A stretch of DNA of 64,000 nt from M55B127 sp035269185 (GCA_964430875.1 CAYSHP010000004.1:1-64000); one strand, 5' to 3'; numbered from the stretch's first letter, positions 1 through 9,596 are shown. The notes: generated by a model from the letters alone, not told the origin. Numbers and translations: made by a program.

Positions 1-1112
1 ACTGGGTAATAATGCAGCTAACCGGGGTAGAAAAAAGAAATATTTCAACTACCGGGTATAAAGCAATCTGGAGTAAAGAAAGCGGTTATCCTGACAAAGA
101 ATTCTTTAAAGCTTTAGATCCAAGGTTAGAAAATGTGGTAGAAGAAAAGCTTTCAAAAGACATCTATGATTTAGGCGAAAAGGCAGGTAACCTTAAAGAA
201 GATATTGCTGAAAAGATAAATTTAACTCCTGAGGTAGCTGTTGCGGTAGCTAATGTGGACTCATTTGTATCAGTTCCGGCTGTAACAGTGTCCGAACCGG
301 CTAAAATGGTCATGGTAATGGGTACTTCCATCTGTCATATGGTAATTGATAACAAGGAACAATTTGTCCCAGGTATGACCGGAGTAATAAGAGATGGTAT
401 CTTACCGGGCTTTTATGGTTATGAAGCAGGCCAATCTGCTGTAGGTGATATCTTTGAATGGTATGTAAATGAAGGTGTTCCAGCCTATTTTGAAAGGGAA
501 GCAAAAGAAAATGATAAAAATATCTATGACTACTTAGAAGAAAAGGCTCAAGAGCTAAAACCTGGTGAAAGTGGCCTTTTAGCCCTTGATTGGTGGAACG
601 GTAACCGTTCAGTTCTAGTTGACGCTGATTTAACCGGTATGATCTTAGGTCTTCACTTGAATTCCAAACCAGGTGAAATATTTAGAGCGTTAATTGAAGC
701 TACTGCTTTTGGGACCAATAAGATAATTAAGACCTTTGAAGAGAGCGGAGTCGAAATTAATGAACTATATGGTTGTGGAGGATTAGTAAAAAAGAATGAA
801 ACATTGATGCAAATCTATGCTGATGTAACAAATAAACCGATTAAAATAGCTGCTTCTAAACAAACTCCCGCCTTAGGTTCTGCCATGCACGGCGCAGTTG
901 CAGCTGGTAGTAAAAATGGTGGATATGATGATATTAACGAAGCAAGTAAAAAGATGGCCCATCTTGAAGATAAGGTCTATCAACCCAATAAAGAAAATGT
1001 CAAAATATATGAAAAATTGTATCAAGAATATGAAAGACTGCATGATTACTTTGGACGAGGAGAAAATGATGTGATGAAAAGGTTAAAGGATATTAAACAA
1101 CAATATGAATAA
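1..1112 (+). CDS. araB: L-ribulokinase, C-terminal part (5' end outside window)
   Basis: ATP-dependent phosphorylation of L-ribulose to L-ribulose 5-phosphate, the second step of arabinose use. The reading frame is open to the left edge: codons from base 3 read W-V-I-M-Q-L-T-G, a typical FGGY-kinase stretch, so the ATG at 12 is internal and about 190 residues are missing (Bacillus AraB is about 560 residues). Family features seen are GTSICHMV, the PGFYGYEAGQSAVGD segment, and the FGGY C-terminal GCGGLVKKNETLMQIYADV region. It is followed after 48 bases by araM, and araR and araA lie downstream, which supports ribulokinase over another FGGY kinase. Confidence 0.92.
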   Translation, partial: WVIMQLTGVEKRNISTTGYKAIWSKESGYPDKEFFKALDPRLENVVEEKLSKDIYDLGEKAGNLKEDIAEKINLTPEVAVAVANVDSFVSVPAVTVSEPAKMVMVMGTSICHMVIDNKEQFVPGMTGVIRDGILPGFYGYEAGQSAVGDIFEWYVNEGVPAYFEREAKENDKNIYDYLEEKAQELKPGESGLLALDWWNGNRSVLVDADLTGMILGLHLNSKPGEIFRALIEATAFGTNKIIKTFEESGVEINELYGCGGLVKKNETLMQIYADVTNKPIKIAASKQTPALGSAMHGAVAAGSKNGGYDDINEASKKMAHLEDKVYQPNKENVKIYEKLYQEYERLHDYFGRGENDVMKRLKDIKQQYE

Positions 1113-1160
1113 TTGAATTAAAAGATAAAATAAACCTCATTTCAAAAGGAGAGTTTTCTA

Positions 1161-2468
1161 ATGATAGAAGATTTGCTAAACAGTTCTTTTAAATGTAATT
1201 GTGGTAGAGAACACCATATTAATATTAAAGAAATAATCGTAGGTAGAAATATATTAAAAAGTATACCAAAGACTCTTCATGCTTTAACTGATAAAAAGAA
1301 AGTATTATTGATCAATGATAATAATACTTATCAGGCAGCTGGTGAAATTGTCAAAAATATATTAAAAGAGGCTGGATTTAAAGTAAACAACCTAATTCTC
1401 AAAGGTCAAAAAGTTAAACCTAATCCTACAAATCTTTTTAAAATAATTAGGGAATATACTAAAGATCAATATATCATTGCCTGTGGCTCGGGTTCTATCA
1501 ATGATCTAACTGGATATGCCAGTTATAAAATGGGAGAACCCTATTCAATAATAGCGACCGCTCCATCTATGGATGGTTATGCTTCTTCAGTTTCTTCTAT
1601 AACAGCAGAAGGAGTAAAGCAAACCTATAACACAGCTCCTGCTGAAGCAATCTTTGCTGATATTGATGTCTTAAGAAAAGCACCATTTGATTTAATTCTA
1701 GCCGGATATGGTGATTTACTAGGCAAGACAACGTCATTATTGGATTGGAAACTGGCTGATATCCTATTTGATGAATATTATTGTGAAAAAGCAGACAGTA
1801 TTGTCAAAAATGAATTGGAAAATATCATTGAACTGCTCCAAAAAGAGAACATAAGAGCAGCTGAAAATATTGAAACTTTAATTAAAGGATTAATATATTC
1901 AGGAATTGCAATGCTTATGGTTGAAAGCTCCCGACCTGCTTCCGGTAGTGAACACCATGTTTCTCATTTTTTAGAAATGTTTAGTGAAAAAGAAAATTTA
2001 AATTTACCATACCACGGTATTAAAGTAGGCATCGGAACCTTATTTACTACTTCATTTTATCTTAACTTAAGAGAACTGGACTTTTCCACTTTAAAATTTA
2101 GACTGGATAAGAAAAAGAGAGAAGAAGAAATAAAAAGGATATATGGAGATAGAGCACAGCCAATTCTTACTAATCTTGATGAACGCTGGAATAAGGAATA
2201 TATCCAAAAAGATGAAATACAAGATAACGAAGATAATATAAAAAATCTAATTGATAATAATATTGAAATAATTAAAAAATCAAGAAATATATTAATAGAA
2301 AATAATTTTCTGCAAATGGATAAAACCGAAAATATTTCAAAAAAAATATTAGAAAATGCTCTAAAGTATGGTTTTGAAATTAGGTCAAGATATACTGTGA
2401 CAACATTTTTAAAGCAGGTGAACAAACTAGATCAATTAGTTGATAACTTACTAAAAGATTACTATTAA
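1161..2468 (+). CDS. araM: AraM-type sn-glycerol-1-phosphate dehydrogenase
   Basis: Predicted NAD(P)-dependent reduction of dihydroxyacetone phosphate to sn-glycerol 1-phosphate in the cytoplasm; B. subtilis AraM, also in an ara operon, has this activity. The protein has 435 residues against about 394 for B. subtilis, the extra length being C-terminal. An N-terminal Rossmann half carries GSGSINDLTGYAS and APSMDGYASS. The metal site of the iron-alcohol-dehydrogenase fold can be traced as D185 (GYGDLLGK), H269 (SEHHVSH) and H285 (PYHGIK). An AAAGGAG ribosome site precedes the ATG. The product, the archaeal-type glycerophosphate stereoisomer, makes its link with arabinose use puzzling in Bacillus as well. 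Confidence 0.85.
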   Translation: MIEDLLNSSFKCNCGREHHINIKEIIVGRNILKSIPKTLHALTDKKKVLLINDNNTYQAAGEIVKNILKEAGFKVNNLILKGQKVKPNPTNLFKIIREYTKDQYIIACGSGSINDLTGYASYKMGEPYSIIATAPSMDGYASSVSSITAEGVKQTYNTAPAEAIFADIDVLRKAPFDLILAGYGDLLGKTTSLLDWKLADILFDEYYCEKADSIVKNELENIIELLQKENIRAAENIETLIKGLIYSGIAMLMVESSRPASGSEHHVSHFLEMFSEKENLNLPYHGIKVGIGTLFTTSFYLNLRELDFSTLKFRLDKKKREEEIKRIYGDRAQPILTNLDERWNKEYIQKDEIQDNEDNIKNLIDNNIEIIKKSRNILIENNFLQMDKTENISKKILENALKYGFEIRSRYTVTTFLKQVNKLDQLVDNLLKDYY

Positions 2469-2591
2469 AACAGTTTAAATATTTAAAAGAGTAATAAATA
2501 TTATAATTTTCAGAATAATTTAAATTTTCAAGAAGGATTTTTAGATTTAATCTTTAATGAATATATTAGAACAGATATATTTTTTTAATAT

Positions 2592-2607
2592 ATTTGTCTG
2601 CACAACC
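2592..2607. promoter_or_regulatory. AraR-like operator 1
   Basis: ATTTGTCTGCACAACC resembles the Bacillus AraR operator (ATTTGT-N4-ACAAAT type). It lies 43 bases before the first UROD-family gene and shares a longer context, ATATTTGTCT-N2-ACAA-N-CATACA, with the box at 3838. The araR gene is in the same cluster. The right arm is imperfect. Confidence 0.6.
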
Positions 2608-2649
2608 ATACAAAAATATATGAATTAATATTTTGAAGGAGGAGCTAAA

Positions 2650-3807
2650 ATGGGAATGACTTCCCGCCAAAGAATAAATACAGCCTTAAACCATAAAGAA
2701 CCAGACCGGATTCCTGTTGATCTTGGTTCAACTATTGTAACTTCAATCTGTAAAGGAGCCTATATTGACCTTATGAAGGAACTTGACTTTAAGATTGATG
2801 AAAATGAAGTGGAAATAATGGATGTAGTACAGCAACTACCTTTTCTAGATGAAAGATTACTAAACTGGGCTGAAGTTGATACAGTACCATTAATGACAAA
2901 TGGTCCTTCCGATTGGGAATTAGAAATTAAAGAAGAAGGAGATTACTATACTTTTGTTGATCAATGGGGGGCTAAACTATATAGACCTAAAGATGGCTTC
3001 TATTATGACTACCGGGAGTTTCCCATAAAAGAATCCTCTCTTAAAGCTCTAGAAGAAATGGATTGGCCCGACCCAAACGATCCCGCACGTATGAAAGGAA
3101 TCAAGAAAAAGGCAGAAAAATTATATAAAAACACTGATTATGCCATAGTTGGTTCACCAATTTTTGGGGGCGGTATTTTTGAACATCCCGCCCGAGTGAG
3201 GGGCATGGAAGAATTTTTAATGTCAACCGTTAATAATAAGAAGTTTGCAGAGGCCATCATGGAAAAGTTTACCCAATTATATATACAAGCCACTGAAAAC
3301 TTTTTATCAGAAGTAGGAGAATATATAGATGTATTTGCCTACTGGGATGATGTTGGGATGCAAAATGGACCAATGATTCGCCCTAGTTTTTATCAAGAAT
3401 ATATTAAACCCCGCCAAAAAAGGCTTTTTGATGTAGTTCGAAAAATGAGTGATGCAAAAATATTTCTTCATACCTGTGGCGCTAGTTCTCAATTCATACC
3501 TGATTTTATTGATATTGGAGTAGATATATTAAATCCTATTCAGGTATCAGCCAAAGGAATGGATCCTAAAATATTAAAAAAAGAATATGGAAAGGATTTA
3601 ACCTTTTGGGGAGGGGCTGTTGATACTCAAAACATTCTTCCTTTTGGCAATAAAAAAGATGTGAGAGAAGAAGTCAAAAGCAGGATTGAAGAGTTAGCTA
3701 AAGATGGAGGCTTTGTATTTGCAGCTGTACATAATATACAGAATATGGTACCACCCGCCAATATAATTGAAATGTTTGAAACCCTAAAACAGAATTGGGA
3801 ATATTAA
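2650..3807 (+). CDS. Uroporphyrinogen decarboxylase-family (MtaA-like) protein
   Basis: A 385-residue member of the URO-D/MtaA superfamily, a cytoplasmic TIM-barrel family with decarboxylases and corrinoid or thiol methyltransferases. The N-terminus (TSRQRINTALNHKEPDRIPVD) is typical of the uncharacterised branch. An HTCG motif in KIFLHTCGAS recalls the H-x-C zinc motif of MtaA-type methyltransferases. The catalytic Arg/Asp segment of true HemE is not seen, so haem synthesis is unlikely. It sits between araM and a sugar ABC transporter, with an AraR-like box 43 bases upstream, so it is probably arabinose-controlled. A second, diverged copy lies at 9597. Substrate unknown. The start is an ATG after GGAGGAG. 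Confidence 0.75.
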   Translation: MGMTSRQRINTALNHKEPDRIPVDLGSTIVTSICKGAYIDLMKELDFKIDENEVEIMDVVQQLPFLDERLLNWAEVDTVPLMTNGPSDWELEIKEEGDYYTFVDQWGAKLYRPKDGFYYDYREFPIKESSLKALEEMDWPDPNDPARMKGIKKKAEKLYKNTDYAIVGSPIFGGGIFEHPARVRGMEEFLMSTVNNKKFAEAIMEKFTQLYIQATENFLSEVGEYIDVFAYWDDVGMQNGPMIRPSFYQEYIKPRQKRLFDVVRKMSDAKIFLHTCGASSQFIPDFIDIGVDILNPIQVSAKGMDPKILKKEYGKDLTFWGGAVDTQNILPFGNKKDVREEVKSRIEELAKDGGFVFAAVHNIQNMVPPANIIEMFETLKQNWEY

Positions 3808-3837
3808 TATTTTGTATTTGCAAATTATTTTTACCAT

Positions 3838-3853
3838 ATTTGTCTATACAAAC
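3838..3853. promoter_or_regulatory. AraR-like operator 2
   Basis: ATTTGTCTATACAAAC contains a perfect TTTGT-N4-ACAAA inverted repeat and matches the box at 2592 over an extended 23-base context. It lies in the 208-base gap between the UROD-family gene and the sugar-binding protein gene, so it should give AraR control of the transporter operon. Confidence 0.68.
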
Positions 3854-4015
3854 ATACATTAGATTTAAATTTTTTAGCGTATATAGTAACTGATAAAGAT
3901 CAAGTTAAAGATACTATAACTTTTAGCTTAACCATAAAGGGGGTGTAGGTTGACTTACTAATCATTAATTGAATGTTGTTAGGAAACTTTTAATAAAAAA
4001 AGGGAGGTTTATTAA

Positions 4016-5014
4016 ATGTTTAAAAAGGTAAGTATTATCTTGTTAGCTGTTTCTCTATTAATTGGTCTCATGGCTTTTCCGGCTATGGCACAGGATGAAT
4101 CTGATGACCCGGTTGAAATATATTTCTTCCCCGGTGGTTCTCCTGGTGGTACATTTGCAACTGTTGTGTATAATGGTGCTCAAAAAGCAGAAGAAATATT
4201 AGGTGACAGAGTTAATGTACACTACAGGTGGTCAGAATGGAGCGCACAGAAAATGGTTTCTCAGTTCCAACAAGCTGTTGCTGCTAACCCAGATGGCATA
4301 GCTATTATGGGACACCCTGGCGATGAAGCTTATAGACCATTTGTAGAAGAAGCAAGAGAACAAGGTATAATTGTCACCAGTCAAAATACTACATTAACTG
4401 AATTAGAATCAAAGTATAAAGGAGAAGGTTTTGGATACGTAGGTCAGGAACTTTATCCTTCCGGTCAAACTTTAGGTGAAGGCTGTGTTTCCAGATTTGG
4501 ACTTGGTGAAGGTGACAAAGCCTTAGTTTGGGGACTTAAATCAAAACCAGCTCGTGGAGAAAGAACTAAAGGTGTAATTGACGCTCTTGAAAAGGCAGGT
4601 CTAGAGGTAGACTATATGGAAATTTCCGCGGAAGTTAATAAAGATGCTTCTAATGGTATTCCTGTAATAGTTGGTTACCTGCAGTCTAATCCTGACTGTG
4701 ACTTAATTGTTACTGACCATGGTAATTTAACCTCATCTCTACAAACATATATAGAATCAGCTGGCTTAGGACCTGATGATATTATTGGAGCAGGCTTTGA
4801 TTTATCTGCTGCAACTGCAGAAGGAATTGAAAAAGGGTATATTGACTTAGTATTAGACCAACAACCCTTCTTACAAGGATTCCTACCCATTTATCAAATT
4901 TACCTTACAGAAAAATGGGGATTCTCAGGTTTACACATCGATACAGGTGCTGGTTTAATACATGAAGGTAACATTGACATGATTGCTCCATTAGCAGAAG
5001 AAGGTATTAGATAA
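4016..5014 (+). CDS. Sugar ABC transporter, periplasmic substrate-binding protein
   Basis: Captures a sugar, by context probably L-arabinose, and delivers it to the membrane permease. It has 332 residues and a clear signal peptide: charged MFKK, a hydrophobic core to about residue 20, and a type I cleavage site at AMA-QD near residue 25. There is no lipobox Cys, which suits a free periplasmic protein in a diderm. The rest is a type I periplasmic-binding-protein fold of the RbsB family (COG1879 type). The ATPase and permease genes follow; the 111-base gap before the ATPase holds a stem-loop that may favour higher expression of this subunit. The start follows AGGGAGG. Confidence 0.85.
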   Translation: MFKKVSIILLAVSLLIGLMAFPAMAQDESDDPVEIYFFPGGSPGGTFATVVYNGAQKAEEILGDRVNVHYRWSEWSAQKMVSQFQQAVAANPDGIAIMGHPGDEAYRPFVEEAREQGIIVTSQNTTLTELESKYKGEGFGYVGQELYPSGQTLGEGCVSRFGLGEGDKALVWGLKSKPARGERTKGVIDALEKAGLEVDYMEISAEVNKDASNGIPVIVGYLQSNPDCDLIVTDHGNLTSSLQTYIESAGLGPDDIIGAGFDLSAATAEGIEKGYIDLVLDQQPFLQGFLPIYQIYLTEKWGFSGLHIDTGAGLIHEGNIDMIAPLAEEGIR

Positions 5015-5038
5015 AATAATCATATAGAAGACTTATAT

Positions 5039-5066
5039 GTGATGGGGCCTTTTTAGGCCCTGTCAC
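5039..5066 (+). terminator. Intercistronic stem-loop between binding protein and ATPase
   Basis: GTGATGGGGCC and GGCCCTGTCAC form an 11-bp stem with G-U pairs around a six-base loop. There is no clear T-run after it, so it is more likely an mRNA-stabilising or partial-termination hairpin than a full terminator. Such elements commonly raise binding-protein mRNA over that of the membrane subunits. Confidence 0.55.
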
Positions 5067-5125
5067 TTAATATAACTAGGTAATTCAATTAATAAATACA
5101 CCTACTTATTAGGAGGTTATTAACT

Positions 5126-5878
5126 ATGAGTTTGGTTAGTATGAAAAACATACATAAACATTATGGTGGTGTAACAGCCCTTAGAGATATTAATTTTGAA
5201 GTTGGCTCCAATGAAGTAGTGGGAGTTATGGGTGATAATGGGGCAGGCAAATCAACTTTAATCAAAATTATCACGGGCTTACATCCCTTTGACAAAGGTG
5301 AGATGTATATAAAAGATCAAAAGATAAATCCCAGAAAATACTCTGTTAAAAAAGCCCATGAAATTGGTATTGAAACAGTTTATCAGGAACAGGCCTTAGC
5401 TGAAAAGCAGTCTCTCTGGCGTAATATCTTTTTAGGTCGTCAAAAAACAAATAAATTAGGTTTTATTAAAGTAAAAGAAGAAAAAGAAGAAACTAATGAA
5501 ATAATGCGTGAATTGATGGGTTTTACCGGAATTGGTGCAAATCCTGATTCAAACATAAAAACCCTCTCTGGTGGTGAAAAACAGGGTGTTGCAATCGGTC
5601 GGGCTATGCACTTTGATGCTGACCTTGTTATTTTAGATGAACCAACAATGGCTCTTTCATTACAGGAAGTTGAAAAGGTTCTTAACTTTATACGTGATAT
5701 AAAAAAGAGAGGAAAAGCATGTATTTATATTTCTCATAATGTAGCAAATGTCTATCCTGTATCAGATCGTTTTGTAGTTTTAGACCGGGGCGAAATTGTT
5801 GGTAGATATGAAAGAGAAAAAATATCTCTTGAAAATCTAAATAAAGAATTAATCGAACTTACTAAAGTAGAAGGTTAG
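5126..5878 (+). CDS. Sugar ABC transporter ATP-binding protein (single-domain, CUT2 type)
   Basis: Couples ATP hydrolysis to sugar import at the inner face of the cytoplasmic membrane. Walker A is GDNGAGKST (residues 36-44), the signature LSGGEKQ is near 147, and Walker B LVILDEP near 168. LSGGEKQ is typical of the RbsA/XylG/MglA family. Those proteins usually carry two fused ABC modules of about 500 residues; this one has 250 residues and one module, so it should act as a homodimer. It starts at an ATG after AGGAGG and is followed after eight bases by the permease gene. Confidence 0.87.
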   Translation: MSLVSMKNIHKHYGGVTALRDINFEVGSNEVVGVMGDNGAGKSTLIKIITGLHPFDKGEMYIKDQKINPRKYSVKKAHEIGIETVYQEQALAEKQSLWRNIFLGRQKTNKLGFIKVKEEKEETNEIMRELMGFTGIGANPDSNIKTLSGGEKQGVAIGRAMHFDADLVILDEPTMALSLQEVEKVLNFIRDIKKRGKACIYISHNVANVYPVSDRFVVLDRGEIVGRYEREKISLENLNKELIELTKVEG

Positions 5879-5886
5879 GTGATATA

Positions 5887-6858
5887 ATGAATTCTGATTC
5901 TAAATTACTATCTAAAAAGAATTATGATAAATACAAGACGCAAATAGGACTTATAGGAATATCTGCAATTGTATTAATTTTGTTTATGATAACAAGTCCA
6001 AAAGTATTTTTATCACCCCGTATCTATAAATCATTCCTTTCTACCGTTCCTTTTGTAGGGATAATGGCTTTGGGTTTAACTATGATATTAGCTATGGGAG
6101 AAATAGATCTTTCTTTTCCTTCTGTAATGGCATTATCAGGTTTTGTATTTGCAATTACTTTAAAATCAACTGGAAGTATATTTATTGCACTTATCGCATG
6201 TATTTCTACTGGAGCGGTGGTGGGCCTTTTTAATGGTCTATTGGTAACTAAAATTGGAATACCCTCAATTATTGTTACAATTGGTATGCAGTTTTTTATT
6301 AGAGGTTTTTCTAACATCTTATCACAGGGTAGGGCATATCCTATGGCCTTAAGTGACAGTTTCTTTTATAAGATATTTGCAGGTGATATACTTGGACTTC
6401 CTTCCCAATCATACTGGTTGATTGGATTAGGAATTTTTCTATGGTTTATCTTATTTAGACATAAATTTGGAGAACATATTTTATTTACTGGTGATAATGA
6501 AGATGCAACAAAAATGATGGGTATTAATGTTGATAAAGTTAAAATAGCTACCTTTGTTTTAATGGCTGTTTTGGCTTCCTTTGCTGGTGTTCTAGATATT
6601 TTTAGAATGAGAACCTGGTGGCCTACCATGGGAGAAGGATATCTAATGATGGTTGTTGCAACTGTATTTGTAGGTGGTACTTCTATGCATGGAGGAGATG
6701 CAACTATTTTTGGAACTCTAATCGGTGCATTTTTAATTGGTTCCTTGGAAGCTGGAATTGTAGCGGCAGGACTGTCAGGCTTTTGGACTCGTTTTATATA
6801 TGGACTACTAATTATTACTGCTGTGACTCTCCATACTGTACTAAAAAATCAAAGATAA
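5887..6858 (+). CDS. Sugar ABC transporter permease (RbsC/XylH family)
   Basis: Membrane channel subunit of the sugar importer. It has 323 residues with about eight to ten hydrophobic segments, and family motifs such as MALGLTMILAMGEIDLSFPSV, VTIGMQFFIRG and GDNEDATKMMGINV, the last being the cytoplasmic loop thought to contact the ATPase. It starts at an ATG three bases after an extended GGTGAT Shine-Dalgarno and is the last gene of the transporter operon. Only one permease gene is present, so the channel is probably a homodimer. Confidence 0.86.
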   Translation: MNSDSKLLSKKNYDKYKTQIGLIGISAIVLILFMITSPKVFLSPRIYKSFLSTVPFVGIMALGLTMILAMGEIDLSFPSVMALSGFVFAITLKSTGSIFIALIACISTGAVVGLFNGLLVTKIGIPSIIVTIGMQFFIRGFSNILSQGRAYPMALSDSFFYKIFAGDILGLPSQSYWLIGLGIFLWFILFRHKFGEHILFTGDNEDATKMMGINVDKVKIATFVLMAVLASFAGVLDIFRMRTWWPTMGEGYLMMVVATVFVGGTSMHGGDATIFGTLIGAFLIGSLEAGIVAAGLSGFWTRFIYGLLIITAVTLHTVLKNQR

Positions 6859-6948
6859 CTGTTAATAAACAGTACTTTTATTTTAAATTATTCTATTTAT
6901 TTAGATAGCAGTAAATCTCAAGTAAAATGACTTTGAAGGTGATTATAT

Positions 6949-8073
6949 ATGGCAAATGAATACTTACCAAAATATATAAAAATCAAAAATGATATTGAAG
7001 ATATGATAAATGAAGGTAAAATTAAACCAGGTAGTAAATTACCAACTGAAAATGAACTTTCAGAAAAGTATGGAGTGAGTAGGCATACAGTACGTAAGGC
7101 TTTAAACATATTAAGGCAGGAAGGGCTATTATATAGAAAACAGGGGGTAGGCACTTTCTATAAGAGTAATTCCAATAAAACAACTAAAAATATAGGATTT
7201 ATTAGTATTAGTCTTCATGCCTATATATTTGCTGATATGTTAAGCTCAGTTGATAAGATTCTTTATGAGAATGGCTATCAAATTTTATTGGGTAATTCAA
7301 TGGATAACCATGAAAGAGAAAAAGAAATCTTAAAAGAATTCATAAAAAAGAATGTTGATGGTCTGATTATAGAACCGGCTAAAAGTGCCAGGAATTACCC
7401 TAACACTTCCTTATTAAAGAGGTTTGTAAACAATAATATTCCCGTAACAATTTTAGATAGTAAATTTAAAGAAGATAACTTTAATAATATAACTGTAGAT
7501 GATGAACACGGGGGAATCTTAGCAACCGAACATCTATTAGAAATGGGACATGAAAATATTGCCATGATATATAAAGGTTTACACAAGCCAGCCTTAGGTC
7601 GTTTTAGAGGCTATAAACAGGCTTTAAAAAATCATAAAATACCTGTTTATAATAACTACGTAAAACAGTACTTAAATTCTGAGTTTGAAGATAGAACTAA
7701 CTTTAAAAAAGAAATTGAAGAGATTACAAAGGAATTAATTAATGCTGATCCCCAACCAACAGCTATATTTTGCTTTAATGACCAGGTTGCTATTTTTGTT
7801 AAAGAAATATTACAAAAGGAAGGTTATGATGTACCAGCCGATATTTCAATTATTGGTTTTGATAATTCAAAACAAGCAAATCTAGAGAATATAACCTCTG
7901 TTGCACACCCAAAAGAAAAAGTAGGAGAAAAGGCAGCAAAAATAACCTTAGAAAGAATTAATGATGGTAAATTTGAATACTGTGAAGATGTTATGTTTAA
8001 ACCCAAGTTAGTAAAGAGAGGTTCTGTAAAAAGAATCCAAAAGCGAGGTGAAAAAATTGGAAAAATTAAATGA
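6949..8073 (+). CDS. araR: AraR-type arabinose repressor (GntR HTH, LacI-like sensor)
   Basis: Transcriptional repressor of arabinose genes, released by L-arabinose in Bacillus. Residues 1-70 form a GntR winged helix (PTENELSEKYGVSRHTVRKAL, with the wing at GVGTFY). Residues 75-360 are a LacI/PBP-I sugar-sensing domain (VDGLIIEPAKS, TVDDEHGGILATEHL, SIIGFDNSKQANL). This combination and the 374-residue length are the AraR arrangement. The start is an ATG five bases after AAGGTGAT. Its 3' end overlaps the start of araA, so repressor and isomerase are probably co-translated. The likely targets are the boxes at 2592 and 3838; none is seen directly before araR. Confidence 0.9.
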   Translation: MANEYLPKYIKIKNDIEDMINEGKIKPGSKLPTENELSEKYGVSRHTVRKALNILRQEGLLYRKQGVGTFYKSNSNKTTKNIGFISISLHAYIFADMLSSVDKILYENGYQILLGNSMDNHEREKEILKEFIKKNVDGLIIEPAKSARNYPNTSLLKRFVNNNIPVTILDSKFKEDNFNNITVDDEHGGILATEHLLEMGHENIAMIYKGLHKPALGRFRGYKQALKNHKIPVYNNYVKQYLNSEFEDRTNFKKEIEEITKELINADPQPTAIFCFNDQVAIFVKEILQKEGYDVPADISIIGFDNSKQANLENITSVAHPKEKVGEKAAKITLERINDGKFEYCEDVMFKPKLVKRGSVKRIQKRGEKIGKIK

Positions 8074-9553
8074 TTTTGAAGTATGGTTTGTAACCGGCAG
8101 CCAGCACTTATATGGAGAGGAAGTACTAAAGGAAGTTAAAGAAGACTCCAAAAAAATTGTTAAGGGATTAAATAATTCAGCCCAAATACCATATAAGATT
8201 GTTTTTAAATCAGTTCTTACTAATCCCAATTCAATTAAAGATTTTTTCCAAGCTGCTAATAGTAATGAAAAATGTATTGGAATTGTAACCTGGATGCATA
8301 CTTTTTCACCAGCCAAAATGTGGATAGCTGGTCTAAAGGCTTTAGATAAGCCATTTGTTCACCTCCACACTCAATATAATAAAGAAATACCCTGGTCAGA
8401 AATAGATATGAACTTTATGAATACTAATCAGTCTGCCCATGGTGGTAGAGAATATGGATATATTGTCTCAAGAATGAAAAAAAGAAGAAAGGTTATTGTC
8501 GGCTACTGGCAGGATTCGGATGTCTTAGAAGAGTTAGGGAGATGGATCAGGGTTGCAGCTGCCTGGCATGATGCACAGGGAGCAAAAATTGCTCGTTTTG
8601 GTGACAATATGAGGAATGTAGCAGTAACAGAAGGAGATAAAGTAGAAGCTGAAATTCGCTTTGGTTATTCTGTGAATGGCTATGGAATAGGTGACCTGGT
8701 AGAATATGTAAATAAAATCGATGATAAAAAATTAGAACAAGAGGTAAAATTGTTAAAAGAAAATTATAATATACAACAGACCATCGATGAAGATTTTAAT
8801 CAGTCTATAAAAACTGCTATCCAGATTGAACTAGGTATGAGAGCATTTTTAGAAGAAGGTAATTTCAAAGGTTTTACTACCACCTTTGAAAATTTACATG
8901 GCTTAAAACAATTACCAGGATTGGCAGTGCAAAGACTCATGGCTGATGGATACGGCTTTGGAGCAGAAGGAGACTGGAAGACAGCTGCTTTAGTTAGAGC
9001 AATGAAAGTTATGTCCAAAGGATTAGAAGGCGGAACTTCCTTTATGGAACAGTATACATATCATTTAGCAGATGATGACATGAAAGTATTGGGGGCTCAT
9101 ATGTTAGAAGTTTGTGAAACATTAGCGGAAGAGACTCCTTTCTTAGAAGTTCACCCCTTAGGTATTGGAGGAAAAGCTGACCCCGCTCGTCTAATCTTTA
9201 ATACTCCTGATAAACCTGCTATTAATGCTTCTATTATTGATCTAGGTAACCGATTTAGAATGGTTGTAAATGATGTTCAAGTAGAAACAATTGATGAATC
9301 TTTACCTAAGCTGCCTGTAGCACGAGTAGTCTGGAAACCACAGCCAGATTTAAAGACAGCTGTTAAAGCCTGGATATTAAGTGGTGGTGCTCATCATACA
9401 GGTTTTAGTCAGGCTATTAATGCTAAGTATATGGAAGATTTTGCTGATATTGCCGGTATTGAATACATTCATATTGGTGAAAATACAAATATTAGTGAAT
9501 TAAAGGATAAAATAAAATATAATGAAGTATATTATAAGCTTGAAAAAGAATAA
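8057..9553 (+). CDS. araA: L-arabinose isomerase
   Basis: Converts L-arabinose to L-ribulose in the cytoplasm, using Mn(II). The protein has 498 residues (Bacillus about 496). The expected metal ligands are all present: Glu in GAEGDW (about 304), Glu in TSFMEQY (about 330), His in LGAHMLE (about 347) and His in GGAHHTGF (about 447). The N-terminus VWFVTGSQHLYGEE is highly conserved. A GTG at 8048 is in frame, but GAGGTG at 8045-8050 is itself the ribosome site, six bases before the TTG at 8057, so TTG is preferred. The gene overlaps the end of araR by 17 bases. Confidence 0.95.
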   Translation: MEKLNDFEVWFVTGSQHLYGEEVLKEVKEDSKKIVKGLNNSAQIPYKIVFKSVLTNPNSIKDFFQAANSNEKCIGIVTWMHTFSPAKMWIAGLKALDKPFVHLHTQYNKEIPWSEIDMNFMNTNQSAHGGREYGYIVSRMKKRRKVIVGYWQDSDVLEELGRWIRVAAAWHDAQGAKIARFGDNMRNVAVTEGDKVEAEIRFGYSVNGYGIGDLVEYVNKIDDKKLEQEVKLLKENYNIQQTIDEDFNQSIKTAIQIELGMRAFLEEGNFKGFTTTFENLHGLKQLPGLAVQRLMADGYGFGAEGDWKTAALVRAMKVMSKGLEGGTSFMEQYTYHLADDDMKVLGAHMLEVCETLAEETPFLEVHPLGIGGKADPARLIFNTPDKPAINASIIDLGNRFRMVVNDVQVETIDESLPKLPVARVVWKPQPDLKTAVKAWILSGGAHHTGFSQAINAKYMEDFADIAGIEYIHIGENTNISELKDKIKYNEVYYKLEKE

Positions 9554-9596
9554 TATTTATAATGGATAATACTATTTTTATTGGGAGGAAAATATA

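Noticed and set aside
3936..3963. Mini-ORF: AAAGGGGGTGTAGG followed by TTG-ACT-TAC-TAA before the binding-protein gene
   Set aside because: The ribosome-site-like sequence is striking, but three codons cannot be supported as a leader peptide without comparative data.
6858..6873. Small palindrome ACTGTT-AATA-AACAGT after the sugar permease gene
   Set aside because: A 6-bp AT-rich stem; it might be a weak terminator or an operator for araR, but it is too short to call.
6618..6908. 96-codon frame on the + strand inside the sugar permease gene
   Set aside because: Out-of-frame shadow rich in Cys and Trp, with no family match, inside a well-supported gene.
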